DNA of 64,000 nt. Source: Candidatus Obscuribacterales bacterium (GTDB lineage: Bacteria; Cyanobacteriota; Vampirovibrionia; Obscuribacterales; Obscuribacteraceae). Made by a program: the position numbers and the translations under genes. Below are positions 9,717 through 18,430 of the stretch, piece after piece. The notes under the pieces are model-generated. The model saw only the letters and a program-made list of their open reading frames with translations. It was not told where the DNA came from and ran no database searches. The stretch covers positions 62,001-126,000 of the forward strand of contig JAIETF010000028.1 in assembly GCA_019745415.1 (NCBI GenBank), given 5' to 3'. How positions within the stretch are numbered: position 1 is the first letter of the stretch; every line of letters starts with the position of its first letter.

Positions 9717-9749
9717 ACGGACCTATCTTGAGATAGGTCCGTTTTTTTT
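9717..9749 (+). terminator. Rho-independent terminator
   Basis: A perfect 11-bp stem (ACGGACCTATC / GATAGGTCCGT) with a TTGA loop is followed by eight T. It ends the small exported gene and insulates the large gene at 9941. Confidence 0.92.
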
Positions 9750-9940
9750 GGACATTTCTGCTTGTCAGCAAGGCTTGACATCAAGCCCAGGTAAATTTGG
9801 CAATTGCCATGAGCGTTTGCCTTTTGAATACTGGGTATAAAAGTTTGGGAAATCCCCCCTGACAGATCCTCCTTACAGGTTCGACGACAGTCGGTCTGAA
9901 AGAATTACAGACAGGGCAAGCTTCTGAAAGGAAAAGCCAG

Positions 9941-12900
9941 ATGTCTATCGATAGCAACCGGGTGCTCAGATTAAATTGCCCCGGCTATGGCGAAGAATCC
10001 TTCCTTAATCTAGGCCAGGCAAAATCACTTGAACAATACAAGGTAATCATCGCCAATCCGGTCAGTCTTTTACATCTTTTCGACAAAGGTCCCGAAGCCA
10101 CTAGACGAATCAACTCATTCTTGCAGGAAGGCATCAATCAACTGAATGTTCCAGATGATGCCCTTATTCAAGAGCTCGTCAATGAATGCGACGCCCGCCT
10201 GGAAGAGCTGATTCCATTTCTTGCCGAAGGTGGATTGCTAATTTATTTCCTTTGCCGTCCTTTCATTTTGGCCGGTCCCTCGATATCTATAGATAACTAC
10301 GACTGGCTCTCAGTTTATGCACCCACCCAGAAATCACCCGATGGCGGCCCGCGCCAGATGAGCGCCGTCAGTCACGGCAGAATCATCGAACCCACCGACG
10401 AAGGCGAAGAGTCGGAGATGTCGGAATTTCTGCACTTACCCGGTCTGGAATGGAACACAATTATCAGAACCGACTTCCTCTCCAGCAACTATTCGGTTTT
10501 GGCTACTGCCGGTCCGAAAAAATGTATTGCCGCCCAGTTTTGGGCAGGCGACAAGGGCGGCAAAGTAATTTTCTTGCCTTCGCCGTACTCTCCAGACTTT
10601 GACCGGGCTTTGATGAACGGCGTGGAGAAATGGTACGCAACCAGTGGCGGCGACAAGTTCAGCATGCCAACCGATTTTAGTTCAGCCGATATGGCTAAGG
10701 CTAACGCCCCCGACAATAGTTTTTCACTAGATCTTTCCAGCCTTGTGGCCAGTGCAGAAGACACCCTGAAGAATCTCAGCAATCTAGAAGCTGAGTCGCT
10801 TCAGACAAACACGCAAGAATCACTCGAAAACGAAATTTCTCTAGACGAGCTAATTGCCTCTGCATCAAGCTCAAGCCCTGCATTAGCCAACGAAAATTCC
10901 ACGGCCAGAGGTCCCGAAGCATTGACAGAATCAGCACCTTCCACAGTATCCGGCAACCTAAGTAAACCCGATGCTAAACAACCTCCCCGAGGAGCTCTCA
11001 AATCACTCTTCGATGACGATGGTTTCGATGACGATGACGAGTTGGAGTCAAAGGCCCCAGTATCGGCTCCGGCACCTATAAAAGTTACAGCAGAAGACAT
11101 CCTCAAATCAGTATCACTGGAAGCTGAGAGATTAGAGCAGCAAGAAGCCCAGTCCCAAGCTCAAGAACAGCTCACTCAGCCCATGTCAATGGCGGAGACT
11201 ATAGAGGCGCCCGAGCAAACTAAGGACTTTGCCGGTTCGCTGGAAGATATCCTAAGCACTATTAACCAGCTGGAACCCAGACTTGAAACACAGCCAGAAG
11301 CACTACTAGAAGCACAACTAGAGACACAGATAGAACACCAGTTAGAACCACAAGCGCCGCTGTTTGATGCAGAGACTGCTGTCGAAGCCGGAAATTTATC
11401 AGAACCTGAAACACAGCCTGATGTGCAGATAACGACACAGCCCCAGCTAGAAGCTCAGCTTGAAACTCAAGCACAATTAGAAACTCAGGCTCAGAAAAGC
11501 CTAGAGCCCGCCGCCGAACCAGATCAATTAGACCTGGAGAAGATCATTCAAGCTTCGATGGAATTGTCTCAAAAGATAGACGCCGAAGATCAATTCGCCA
11601 CCCAAGACCTGGAAGCAGTGCAAATCACGCCAGAGCTTATCGATGTGCAACCTGAAGCAATTGAACTTCCGCAAGTGGTAGAACTTAAGGTCTCACCGGC
11701 TGGGGAGAGTACTGAGATTGCCGGAGTAGAACTGAAAAAAGCGACCATGGATATGGAGCTTAGTGAATTTGCCGAAACAGCGCGCCAACTAGTGCAACAA
11801 GCCAACGAGATAGAATCGGCCACGAGAGAACCTGGTAAAGCAGCGGCACAGACTCCAGTATCGCGCATACAAGAGATAATCAAACAACAAGAAGCGCCAC
11901 CGCCGCCGGTGGAAACTGTAGAGATAACCGATGTGATCGCCGAACCGGTATTGAGTTCTGCCGAACAAAACCAGCTATTAAACGGCATGATCAAAGATAT
12001 GCTCCATGATGCACCGCCGCAGGCTCCAATCGTCAGCAGAGAACCTCTGGAAGTACTGCCATCGACACCTAGCGCTCCAAGGCATGAAGAAGAGAAACCA
12101 GCCAGACCTGACAAGCCTTTGGGTTCGATGAGCATGGACGAATTCAGAAATACTTTTGAATTCCTCAAAGAAGACTCAGAGTCAGAACCAGAGCAGCCTG
12201 AGCCGATATCCACAGCAAGCCAAGCACCGGCAGCTACAGGGCAAGACAACCATCTTTCTGAAGACGAAAGCAAAATTATTGACGCCTTTGCCGTCAGCGC
12301 CACGGCCAAGAATAGCGAAGTGAAGGGCTCTTTACGCTCAATAGTCGGTGCTATCAATAATCCAGGCGAAGAGCAGCGTTTGGAAGTTGGCAGAGTTGAG
12401 GCAGCCCCTGCAGCCCCCTCTCCCATGCCAATGCCCACGCCGGCGCAGATTCAACCCGCCTGGATGGCCGCGATCAATGAAGGAGTGAAACCTCAGGCTA
12501 AGTTCGATGAGACTTCTACTCAGGAATCGCTGCCGGTTCTAGAGGTAGCCAAAGAAATCATCAGACCAAGCTATCAGGCAGAGCTTATGGGGCAACCAGA
12601 TCTTCTGGCGGCTCCGGCAGCAGTTCCGCTGGCAGCAGAAGCTGCTAGCGAAGCAATGGCTGTTGCTTTTGTACCACCGGCACCGAATCTACAGAGTGTA
12701 TCGAATATACCGACAAATCAAGAGCCGGTTTCACCATTTGCCTCTCCGGCGCCGATGCCGCAAACATTTGCGGCTCCGCCTCCAGCACCCTATCTGAGTG
12801 GTGCTGAAACCACGCATCAGATTCAAAAACCAGCCTTATCGCCCGAAGCAGAAAGTCATGGAAATCAAGCGACTCCGTTCACACCGATGACAAATGCGCA

Positions 12901-13843
12901 GATGCCAAATGCGCAAATGCCAGATACCCAGATGGCAGCATTGCCGGTGACACCGCCACCAGCTCCGCAAGCAGATATTTCCGCTCCACCAACTTATGTT
13001 CCACCGGCCCCGCCGTCGGCTCCTTTGCCCAATCCAATCCAACCGGCTGCCGAAGTCTCTCAAACGGTCTCGCAAACAGGACAAGCATCAATACCAAACC
13101 AGACAGTCATCCATCAAGCCCATCAAGCTTTCGACCAGAATGAACTAGAAGCGCCCCAATACGTCAAGGAAATAATGATCAAAATGGAAGAACTAACTCC
13201 GACTCTCGCACCGTCCTGGACCCAGGAATTCTCCTTCCCATACGCCGATTCTCTCAAGGGCGAACATGGTCAAATGATGGAGCAGTTAAGACAGATGCAG
13301 CTGAGAATCTCTGCTCTGGATGCCCGTATCAGAGCCATAGAAGGTCTCAAGCATGTTCTTCTCACCGGTGAACAAAACGCCCTCATGAGTGCTTCGCAAG
13401 AAGTTCTGTCTAGATTGGGTTGGACAGTCTCGCCATCGCGCAGCAATCCCGGCGAATTCTGGCTCTCGCGTGGCGACCAAATTGACGCTATTGCTAGAGT
13501 AGTGAGAAGCCCTCAGGTGGCAAGCCGCTCTGATATAGCCCAACTTGCCGAATCAGTGATTGCATTTTGGGACGAATATGAAATCGAACCCAAAGGCATA
13601 TTAATAGGGCAAACCTGGTTCTCTAAAGCCCCGAGAGAGCGGACCGAACCAGATTTCACCCCGGCACTGCAAGAATTCGCCGGCAAGAAGAGTCTCTGCC
13701 TGATGTCTTCCATGCAACTCTTAGCAATGTACAAAGACCTCGAATTAGGCAATGTGCCGGTTGAGGAAATGCGCAAACGTATGTTGGAAACCAATGGTAG
13801 ATTGCTTGGCTTCACCCTTGATGACAACATTCAGCAGGCTTAG
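9941..13843 (+). CDS. 1300-aa protein: Rossmann-like N-domain, long disordered Q/E/P/A region, nuclease-fold-like C-domain
   Basis: The family is not recognised. Residues 1-250 look globular, with alternating hydrophobic strands such as YKVIIANPVSLL, GGLLIYFLC and GGKVIFLPSP that suggest a Rossmann or amidotransferase-like fold. Residues about 255-1090 are low complexity: LE(T/A)Q repeats around 445-520, acidic stretches, and Pro/Ala-rich parts with NAQMP repeats near 985. Residues about 1105-1140 can form a coiled coil. Residues about 1147-1290 (SQEVLSRLGWTVSPS, EPKGILIGQTW, then a LCLMSSMQLLAMY segment) resemble PD-(D/E)xK-type domains. No ExK pair is visible, so nuclease activity is doubtful. 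The next gene follows after 49 bp in the same direction. Confidence 0.6.
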   Translation: MSIDSNRVLRLNCPGYGEESFLNLGQAKSLEQYKVIIANPVSLLHLFDKGPEATRRINSFLQEGINQLNVPDDALIQELVNECDARLEELIPFLAEGGLLIYFLCRPFILAGPSISIDNYDWLSVYAPTQKSPDGGPRQMSAVSHGRIIEPTDEGEESEMSEFLHLPGLEWNTIIRTDFLSSNYSVLATAGPKKCIAAQFWAGDKGGKVIFLPSPYSPDFDRALMNGVEKWYATSGGDKFSMPTDFSSADMAKANAPDNSFSLDLSSLVASAEDTLKNLSNLEAESLQTNTQESLENEISLDELIASASSSSPALANENSTARGPEALTESAPSTVSGNLSKPDAKQPPRGALKSLFDDDGFDDDDELESKAPVSAPAPIKVTAEDILKSVSLEAERLEQQEAQSQAQEQLTQPMSMAETIEAPEQTKDFAGSLEDILSTINQLEPRLETQPEALLEAQLETQIEHQLEPQAPLFDAETAVEAGNLSEPETQPDVQITTQPQLEAQLETQAQLETQAQKSLEPAAEPDQLDLEKIIQASMELSQKIDAEDQFATQDLEAVQITPELIDVQPEAIELPQVVELKVSPAGESTEIAGVELKKATMDMELSEFAETARQLVQQANEIESATREPGKAAAQTPVSRIQEIIKQQEAPPPPVETVEITDVIAEPVLSSAEQNQLLNGMIKDMLHDAPPQAPIVSREPLEVLPSTPSAPRHEEEKPARPDKPLGSMSMDEFRNTFEFLKEDSESEPEQPEPISTASQAPAATGQDNHLSEDESKIIDAFAVSATAKNSEVKGSLRSIVGAINNPGEEQRLEVGRVEAAPAAPSPMPMPTPAQIQPAWMAAINEGVKPQAKFDETSTQESLPVLEVAKEIIRPSYQAELMGQPDLLAAPAAVPLAAEAASEAMAVAFVPPAPNLQSVSNIPTNQEPVSPFASPAPMPQTFAAPPPAPYLSGAETTHQIQKPALSPEAESHGNQATPFTPMTNAQMPNAQMPDTQMAALPVTPPPAPQADISAPPTYVPPAPPSAPLPNPIQPAAEVSQTVSQTGQASIPNQTVIHQAHQAFDQNELEAPQYVKEIMIKMEELTPTLAPSWTQEFSFPYADSLKGEHGQMMEQLRQMQLRISALDARIRAIEGLKHVLLTGEQNALMSASQEVLSRLGWTVSPSRSNPGEFWLSRGDQIDAIARVVRSPQVASRSDIAQLAESVIAFWDEYEIEPKGILIGQTWFSKAPRERTEPDFTPALQEFAGKKSLCLMSSMQLLAMYKDLELGNVPVEEMRKRMLETNGRLLGFTLDDNIQQA

Positions 13844-13892
13844 GTGTAAACTATCGAGAATTGGTCTTAAGCAATAGAGGGGCTTGTAAACC

Positions 13893-15224
13893 GTGAGCAT
13901 ACCGACCTTACTGGTTTGTGATGGCGGAGAATCCAGACAGGACTTACTGGAAAAATCAATTAAGTCCCAGCCCGGTATGAAATACCTGGCCACTGTTGGT
14001 CTCACCAATGGTGCAAGATCTGTCGATCAGGCCTTGAAGGTCGGCGGCAAGCTAATCTGGATTGATCTTGAGGATGAGACAGACAAAGGATTAGAGCTAA
14101 TCTCTGAGGTGAAGAATCTCTTCCCTCAAGCCAATATGATCGCCTCGGCAGATAGCCCCAGCCCTGAACTGGTGAGAGCAGTTCTCAACTTAGGGGCTCT
14201 CGATCTAGTTCGCCCTGAAACTGTACAGCAACAGTTGACGAACGTTGTGGCTCGTTTGTCCGGGCAGGCTCCAGCGGCCGCACCGTCTCAGGCTCCGGCT
14301 CCGGCAGCGAGCCAGACAGCAGCCTCATCCAAATGGGGCGATCTAGACTCTATACCAACCCCCGGCTCGGCATCCCGCCCTGCCGGTCAGGCAGCGTCGG
14401 CACCGGCACAAATACCCGCAGCCGCCAAAGCTCAAGAAGCGACGGGCGAAATCAATATCCAACAGATGCCTCGACCCGACTTGGAAGTCGGCGCCGCCCA
14501 GGCGAAAGAAATGATTCAAGCACAAGTTCAGCCGCAAGCCCAGAGCGGAGCCTCAAAATGGGGCGACCTCGACTCGATTCCCACACCTGGAAGTGCAGGA
14601 GCAAGCGGCAGTATTGGTTCCAATACCGTCGCAACGCCACATCAGGCTGCAAACCAGACTGAAGGCGCTGGAGGAAAATGGGGTAACTTGGACGCAATAC
14701 CCACACCGGGGGCGACAACACAAGCAGCTCCAGCCCAGGCTGCCGCAGTTCCCGCTCACAATGCCGGCGAAGCGCCGATAGAAAGCGGTAGCAAATGGGG
14801 CAATCTTGATTCTATACCGACCCCAGGATCTTCTTCCGGATCTTCTTCGGGCTCTGTTTCGGGTTCGACGCCCATGGCGCCGCAGGTTCCTGCTCCAGCA
14901 CCGGCCCCGATGCCAGTTCCGGCACCTGAGCCTGCTCTTACAGGCGCAGAGAGTAGCGGAGGCAGCAAGTGGGGTGACCTTGACGCTATTCCCACCCCCA
15001 AGGCTGTGACAAAAGAAATGGAACTGGTTGAACGCCCGCCTCGGGCGGATGGTCCGCCCCCTCCCTTACCCACGCCTAGACCGAAAAGCGAAAACCATCT
15101 ACGCCCTTCGCCCAGCAAGGCCGAGATGTACAACATGCCCTCCACACCAGCCTGGATGCTCGGCGTTATCTTGCTAGTGATCATGGCTTGTGTCGGTTAC
15201 TATCTATATATGCGTCCACACTGA
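13893..15224 (+). CDS. Tail-anchored pseudo-receiver protein with five WG(D/N)LD(S/A)IPTP motifs
   Basis: The 443-aa protein starts at GTG 13893. Residues 1-122 resemble a CheY/CpaE-like receiver: LLVCDGG at the N-terminus, LIWIDLED at the usual phospho-acceptor strand and ASADS/LNLGALDLV later. Residues 123-415 are Ala/Pro/Gln-rich and carry five copies of (S/G)KWG(D/N)LD(S/A)IPTP, with Trp at 148, 223, 263, 302 and 360. One transmembrane helix near the C-terminus (WMLGVILLVIMACVGYYLY) leaves about three residues outside, so it should be a tail-anchored protein with the motifs in the cytosol. The evenly spaced motifs look like docking sites for a partner. Its neighbour, the 1300-aa protein, is the obvious candidate partner. 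Function unknown. Confidence 0.65.
   Translation: MSIPTLLVCDGGESRQDLLEKSIKSQPGMKYLATVGLTNGARSVDQALKVGGKLIWIDLEDETDKGLELISEVKNLFPQANMIASADSPSPELVRAVLNLGALDLVRPETVQQQLTNVVARLSGQAPAAAPSQAPAPAASQTAASSKWGDLDSIPTPGSASRPAGQAASAPAQIPAAAKAQEATGEINIQQMPRPDLEVGAAQAKEMIQAQVQPQAQSGASKWGDLDSIPTPGSAGASGSIGSNTVATPHQAANQTEGAGGKWGNLDAIPTPGATTQAAPAQAAAVPAHNAGEAPIESGSKWGNLDSIPTPGSSSGSSSGSVSGSTPMAPQVPAPAPAPMPVPAPEPALTGAESSGGSKWGDLDAIPTPKAVTKEMELVERPPRADGPPPPLPTPRPKSENHLRPSPSKAEMYNMPSTPAWMLGVILLVIMACVGYYLYMRPH
14325..15000 (+). repeat. Five dispersed coding repeats (KWG-D/N-LD-S/A-IPTP)
   Basis: Codons for the Trp of each copy are at 14334, 14559, 14679, 14796 and 14970. The copies are separated by 40-75 residues of Ala/Pro/Gly/Ser-rich linker. 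Codon choice differs between copies while the peptide is conserved (for example GGCGATCTAGAC and GGTAACTTGGAC), which suggests selection on the protein motif and not recent DNA duplication. Confidence 0.85.
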
Positions 15225-15259
15225 CAATAACTTCGCAAGAAGCAAAAGATTCAAAAGAA

Positions 15260-15601
15260 TCAAAATAAGCGAGAGAGCCTGGCGGCAAGCACAAAGTCGG
15301 CCAGGCTCAAGGCCTTGATCGAATGGGTGAACACCACTATCTCAAGTGCTCCATACTTTATTGTCAGGTCGGGATGATGTCCCAATTCCTCAGCAATAGG
15401 AACTACTTTCTCAGCCAAAGCAAATGAAGAGAGAAAATCATTTGTTTTGATGCTGCGCTGAAGATACCCTGAAGGCGAAATCACCCAGTGGCCCAGCAAG
15501 TGCAAGTATGATTCTATCTTCTCGCCCGACAAAGGCGACAAATGCCGACAATCACACTGGCAGGCAGCCAATTGCTCTAGACTATCAAAACTATTATCCA
15601 T
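15260..15601 (-). CDS. 4a-Hydroxytetrahydrobiopterin dehydratase (PCD/DCoH family)
   Basis: This 113-aa protein matches the pterin-4a-carbinolamine dehydratase family in length and in the catalytic segment EELGHHPDLTIKYG near residue 73, which includes the conserved His-His-Pro. It would recycle pterin cofactor by dehydrating the 4a-hydroxy form. The N-terminal 20 residues contain CQCDC, which is not part of the usual fold. No aromatic amino acid hydroxylase is visible nearby, so the physiological role is open. Confidence 0.85.
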   Translation of the reverse strand: MDNSFDSLEQLAACQCDCRHLSPLSGEKIESYLHLLGHWVISPSGYLQRSIKTNDFLSSFALAEKVVPIAEELGHHPDLTIKYGALEIVVFTHSIKALSLADFVLAARLSRLF

Positions 15602-15635
15602 AAAGACTTATCCCAAATGATTTATTCAAAAACAA

Positions 15636-17084
15636 TTATCCATGGGGTCTGTACTTGGCAAAATCGCCCAACTGAAGCTTCACTGGTATCTCCTGCCCAT
15701 CGCGCTTCAATACCAAGTCTAAGACCACACCAGGCTTATCATCCCTCGTCAGGGTGCGCACTTCCTGAGAGCGTCGCACCATCACACCCTTGACCTTCAA
15801 AAGAATGTCACCAGCCTTGATACCAGCGGCTTCGGCTGGTCCCTTGGCTTCGACACGAGTCACCCGGACCGCCACCGAAGATGATGGCAAGGTCAAAGAT
15901 CGAGTCATATTCGGATCTACATCTTCCATAACCATGCCCATATAAGGGCGAGCAATCCTGCCGCTGCTCATCAATTCCTTTGAGACTTCAGCTGCTACAT
16001 CAGCAGGCACCGAAAAACTAATTCCAGGAGTACCACCGCGCACGGCAGCATTTATACCGATAACTTCTCCCTTGATATTGAGGAGCGGACCGCCAGAACT
16101 GCCAATATACAGAAGAGCATCATGTTGAATTAATTCCACTCGATTGTTATTGACCTCTTCGAGCGAACGCCTGGCCGAGCTAACCACACCGGTTGTGACA
16201 GTATGATCTAGACCCACTGGAGAACCGATGGCGACAACCCAATCGCCGGGTCTGACCAGACTAGCCTCTGAAAATTTGAGCACAGGCAAATTCTGAGCTT
16301 CGACCTTGATTAGGGCTAAGTCGGTAAAGTCATCCTTGCCAACAAGTTTAGCCTCTATCGTCTTGTGATTGTCAAAGGTGACATCAATACTTTCGAAGGT
16401 TTTGAAAGCATGGGCACAGGTAAGTATATAGCCGTCGGAACGGACAATTACACCAGTAGCCTGATTAGGCAACATCTCCGAACTAGGATTATTGAACTGA
16501 TCGGCAGTCTCAGGAGTGGCAGCCAATTTAGGCACAACCCTGATATCAATAGTGACGACACTGGGGCTGGACTTCTGCACTATATCGGCAATGATATTGG
16601 CAGGAGCTACCTTGCTCGATGTATCGAAGAGATTTCCTAGTACAGGATCGATACTTGATGTCACAGGTGCATGGGGAATGATCTGATTACCAGCCCAAAG
16701 ACCGACGGCTAGTGAGTTCAACGCCGTAATGCCAAGTAGAACTTGCATGGTCTTGCGTTTGATTTGCAAGGTTTCGGACTTCTTCCCAACTGAGCCTAAT
16801 TCACTGGAAGACTGAAGCGCAGGTTTCTCCTTATCACCCGCACTGGTAATATCTTTGGTATAGGGCTGCCAATTGCCGGCTGAGCGATCTTCCATTAAAG
16901 ACTTACGCTTATCCGCATCATCTTTATTAGCTCTGCTTGTCTGCTTCTCGCCGCTAGAAGACTTAGTTTGCTCGCTATAAAGATTTGTTCGAGCTTCTTT
17001 ATGAGAATCACCGTGATCATCATCTTGATCATCTTCGTGATCAGAGGCTATATAGATTGGCACGTTATCAGGAATTTCAGGCAT
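15636..17084 (-). CDS. Membrane-anchored HtrA/Deg-type serine protease with PDZ domain
   Basis: The 482-aa protein has a cytosolic N-terminus of about 110 residues, very acidic and His/Asp-rich at its start (DHEDDQDDDHGDSH). One transmembrane helix lies near 113-131, followed by a trypsin-like domain. The catalytic triad is His225 (LTCAHAF), Asp255 (DFTDLALIKV) and Ser330 (GSSGGPL). A PDZ domain covers about 375-480. It should degrade or chaperone misfolded proteins outside the cytoplasmic membrane. No Shine-Dalgarno is clear at 17084. It is followed, 34 bp away, by the pterin dehydratase gene. Confidence 0.88.
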   Translation of the reverse strand: MPEIPDNVPIYIASDHEDDQDDDHGDSHKEARTNLYSEQTKSSSGEKQTSRANKDDADKRKSLMEDRSAGNWQPYTKDITSAGDKEKPALQSSSELGSVGKKSETLQIKRKTMQVLLGITALNSLAVGLWAGNQIIPHAPVTSSIDPVLGNLFDTSSKVAPANIIADIVQKSSPSVVTIDIRVVPKLAATPETADQFNNPSSEMLPNQATGVIVRSDGYILTCAHAFKTFESIDVTFDNHKTIEAKLVGKDDFTDLALIKVEAQNLPVLKFSEASLVRPGDWVVAIGSPVGLDHTVTTGVVSSARRSLEEVNNNRVELIQHDALLYIGSSGGPLLNIKGEVIGINAAVRGGTPGISFSVPADVAAEVSKELMSSGRIARPYMGMVMEDVDPNMTRSLTLPSSSVAVRVTRVEAKGPAEAAGIKAGDILLKVKGVMVRRSQEVRTLTRDDKPGVVLDLVLKRDGQEIPVKLQLGDFAKYRPHG

Positions 17085-17108
17085 GTCTAAAATTTTACAA
17101 CACTTTCT

Positions 17109-18302
17109 CTAAAGGGCCAGGTCTAAGAGCCTGAGAGGTCTTAAGCCATCAAGGAAAGCAAGCTCAAGCATATTGATTGCCTCGCGACTGCTGTAACGCA
17201 GCGAGGTCCACTTACCTTCCACCTGACGAATTCTTCTCACTGCAGTCTCGAACAAAGCCTCTTCAGACATCTCGATACCGTTCTCCAGGGCTTCCATATA
17301 GTCTAGTTTTACCCTCAGATAGCCGACAAGTAGCATTAGAAAGAGATGCCCAAGACCAACAGTGAGGGACAAGCCGGAAAAACCTGGACCGAAATAAAGC
17401 CTTGAGAACAGACGCATACAAGCAAAACGAGCAAAAAGATCTTCCAGCAAAACAGAGGCCGGCAAATTTAAAGCGGCAGACTGCAATCTGGCGGTCAAAG
17501 GCAAGTTTAAATGACGCTCTTGCGAAAACTTTGTCAGTTGCGTGGTTATCTGCTCTTCCAGAGAGAGTGAGCCCTCAGCGCCGGCATTAAAGAAAGAACC
17601 AAGATAAGTCTCGATTAGAGCTAAGTCAAACCAAGCTTCACCAGCCTGAGGAGTGCTACCAGCATAGTTATCGGACATCTCTCTGAGATTGCCAAAAAGC
17701 AGGGCTAGGGCTTGCAAAGCTATAGCCCGCTGCTTCCTGCCCATTATTTGCCAAAGCTCTTCTTCCATAGTTTTCTGCAGAGGCAAATAAAGTTCAAAAG
17801 ATAAAGGCAAGTCAGCAGCCAAAGAAAGTCGACCAAACTCGGCTCTAGTCTTATCTTTTAATCCCGGATTCAGGTCTTCAAAAAGAGCGAGCATCTCGTC
17901 AAGCGTGGCAGTCTGACTGGCAAGTGGTTCGCCAAGATTGAGACAAACAGCAGTCGATGAAAAGCTCAAACCAGACAAAACACCATCGGGCGCATGCAGA
18001 AAGGTAAAGGGAAAGAGTCGACACATCTGCGGTTTAGCCTGGTCTTGCAATAGACAACGACTGGCGCCGGCTGAACCCTCGAAATAGTTGCAAAAACCAT
18101 CCTCGCCCTTTAAGAGCACTGCTTTGAATGATTGCGACAAACCCGGCTCTAAAGTCAGACGCCGCACAGGCAAGGGCTGCCCTCCTTCCACCGCCTGCAA
18201 ACGTTCCAAATCCAGCGCTGTGAGGGGCACCGGATAACTATTGCAACAGTGTCCGCAGCGACTGCAAGAGAAATTGAACCCTGGAGCTACAAGAAGCTTC
18301 AT
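17109..18302 (-). CDS. YkgJ-family cysteine-cluster protein
   Basis: The 397-aa protein begins with NFSCSRCGHCCNSYPVPL (residues 9-27), the CxxCxxCC signature of the YkgJ/UPF0153 zinc- or iron-binding family. Further Cys residues follow (CNYF near 71, CLLQD near 83 and CRLFPF near 94), which usually complete the metal site. The remaining 290 residues are alpha-helical with no other motif I recognise. Longer members of the family are often linked to lipid or cell-surface chemistry, but no specific role can be assigned. It lies 24 bp upstream of the htrA-like gene and is probably co-transcribed. Confidence 0.72.
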   Translation of the reverse strand: MKLLVAPGFNFSCSRCGHCCNSYPVPLTALDLERLQAVEGGQPLPVRRLTLEPGLSQSFKAVLLKGEDGFCNYFEGSAGASRCLLQDQAKPQMCRLFPFTFLHAPDGVLSGLSFSSTAVCLNLGEPLASQTATLDEMLALFEDLNPGLKDKTRAEFGRLSLAADLPLSFELYLPLQKTMEEELWQIMGRKQRAIALQALALLFGNLREMSDNYAGSTPQAGEAWFDLALIETYLGSFFNAGAEGSLSLEEQITTQLTKFSQERHLNLPLTARLQSAALNLPASVLLEDLFARFACMRLFSRLYFGPGFSGLSLTVGLGHLFLMLLVGYLRVKLDYMEALENGIEMSEEALFETAVRRIRQVEGKWTSLRYSSREAINMLELAFLDGLRPLRLLDLAL

Positions 18303-18430
18303 CGTCTTACCGTTGTCAAGCTTAACTAAATCGCACTCATAATCAAACTAAGAATGCCTATATTAGACGCGCTCCACCTCAAATTGTCGAAAAAAAGGCA
18401 AAATTAGCCATTAATCTTTGGAGCAACAAG

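Noticed and set aside
9775..9841. TTGACA (9775) with TATAAA (about 9835) as a promoter of the 1300-aa gene
   Set aside because: The boxes are about 55 bp apart, so they cannot form one sigma-70 promoter.
11262..11520. CRISPR-like or satellite array
   Set aside because: The repeats are coding (L-E-T/A-Q) with irregular spacing and degenerate codons; no spacers.
11590..12438. Long minus-strand open frame of 282 codons
   Set aside because: It lies opposite the low-complexity part of the 1300-aa gene; its Ser/Gly/Ala-rich product mirrors the biased codons and it has no motif.
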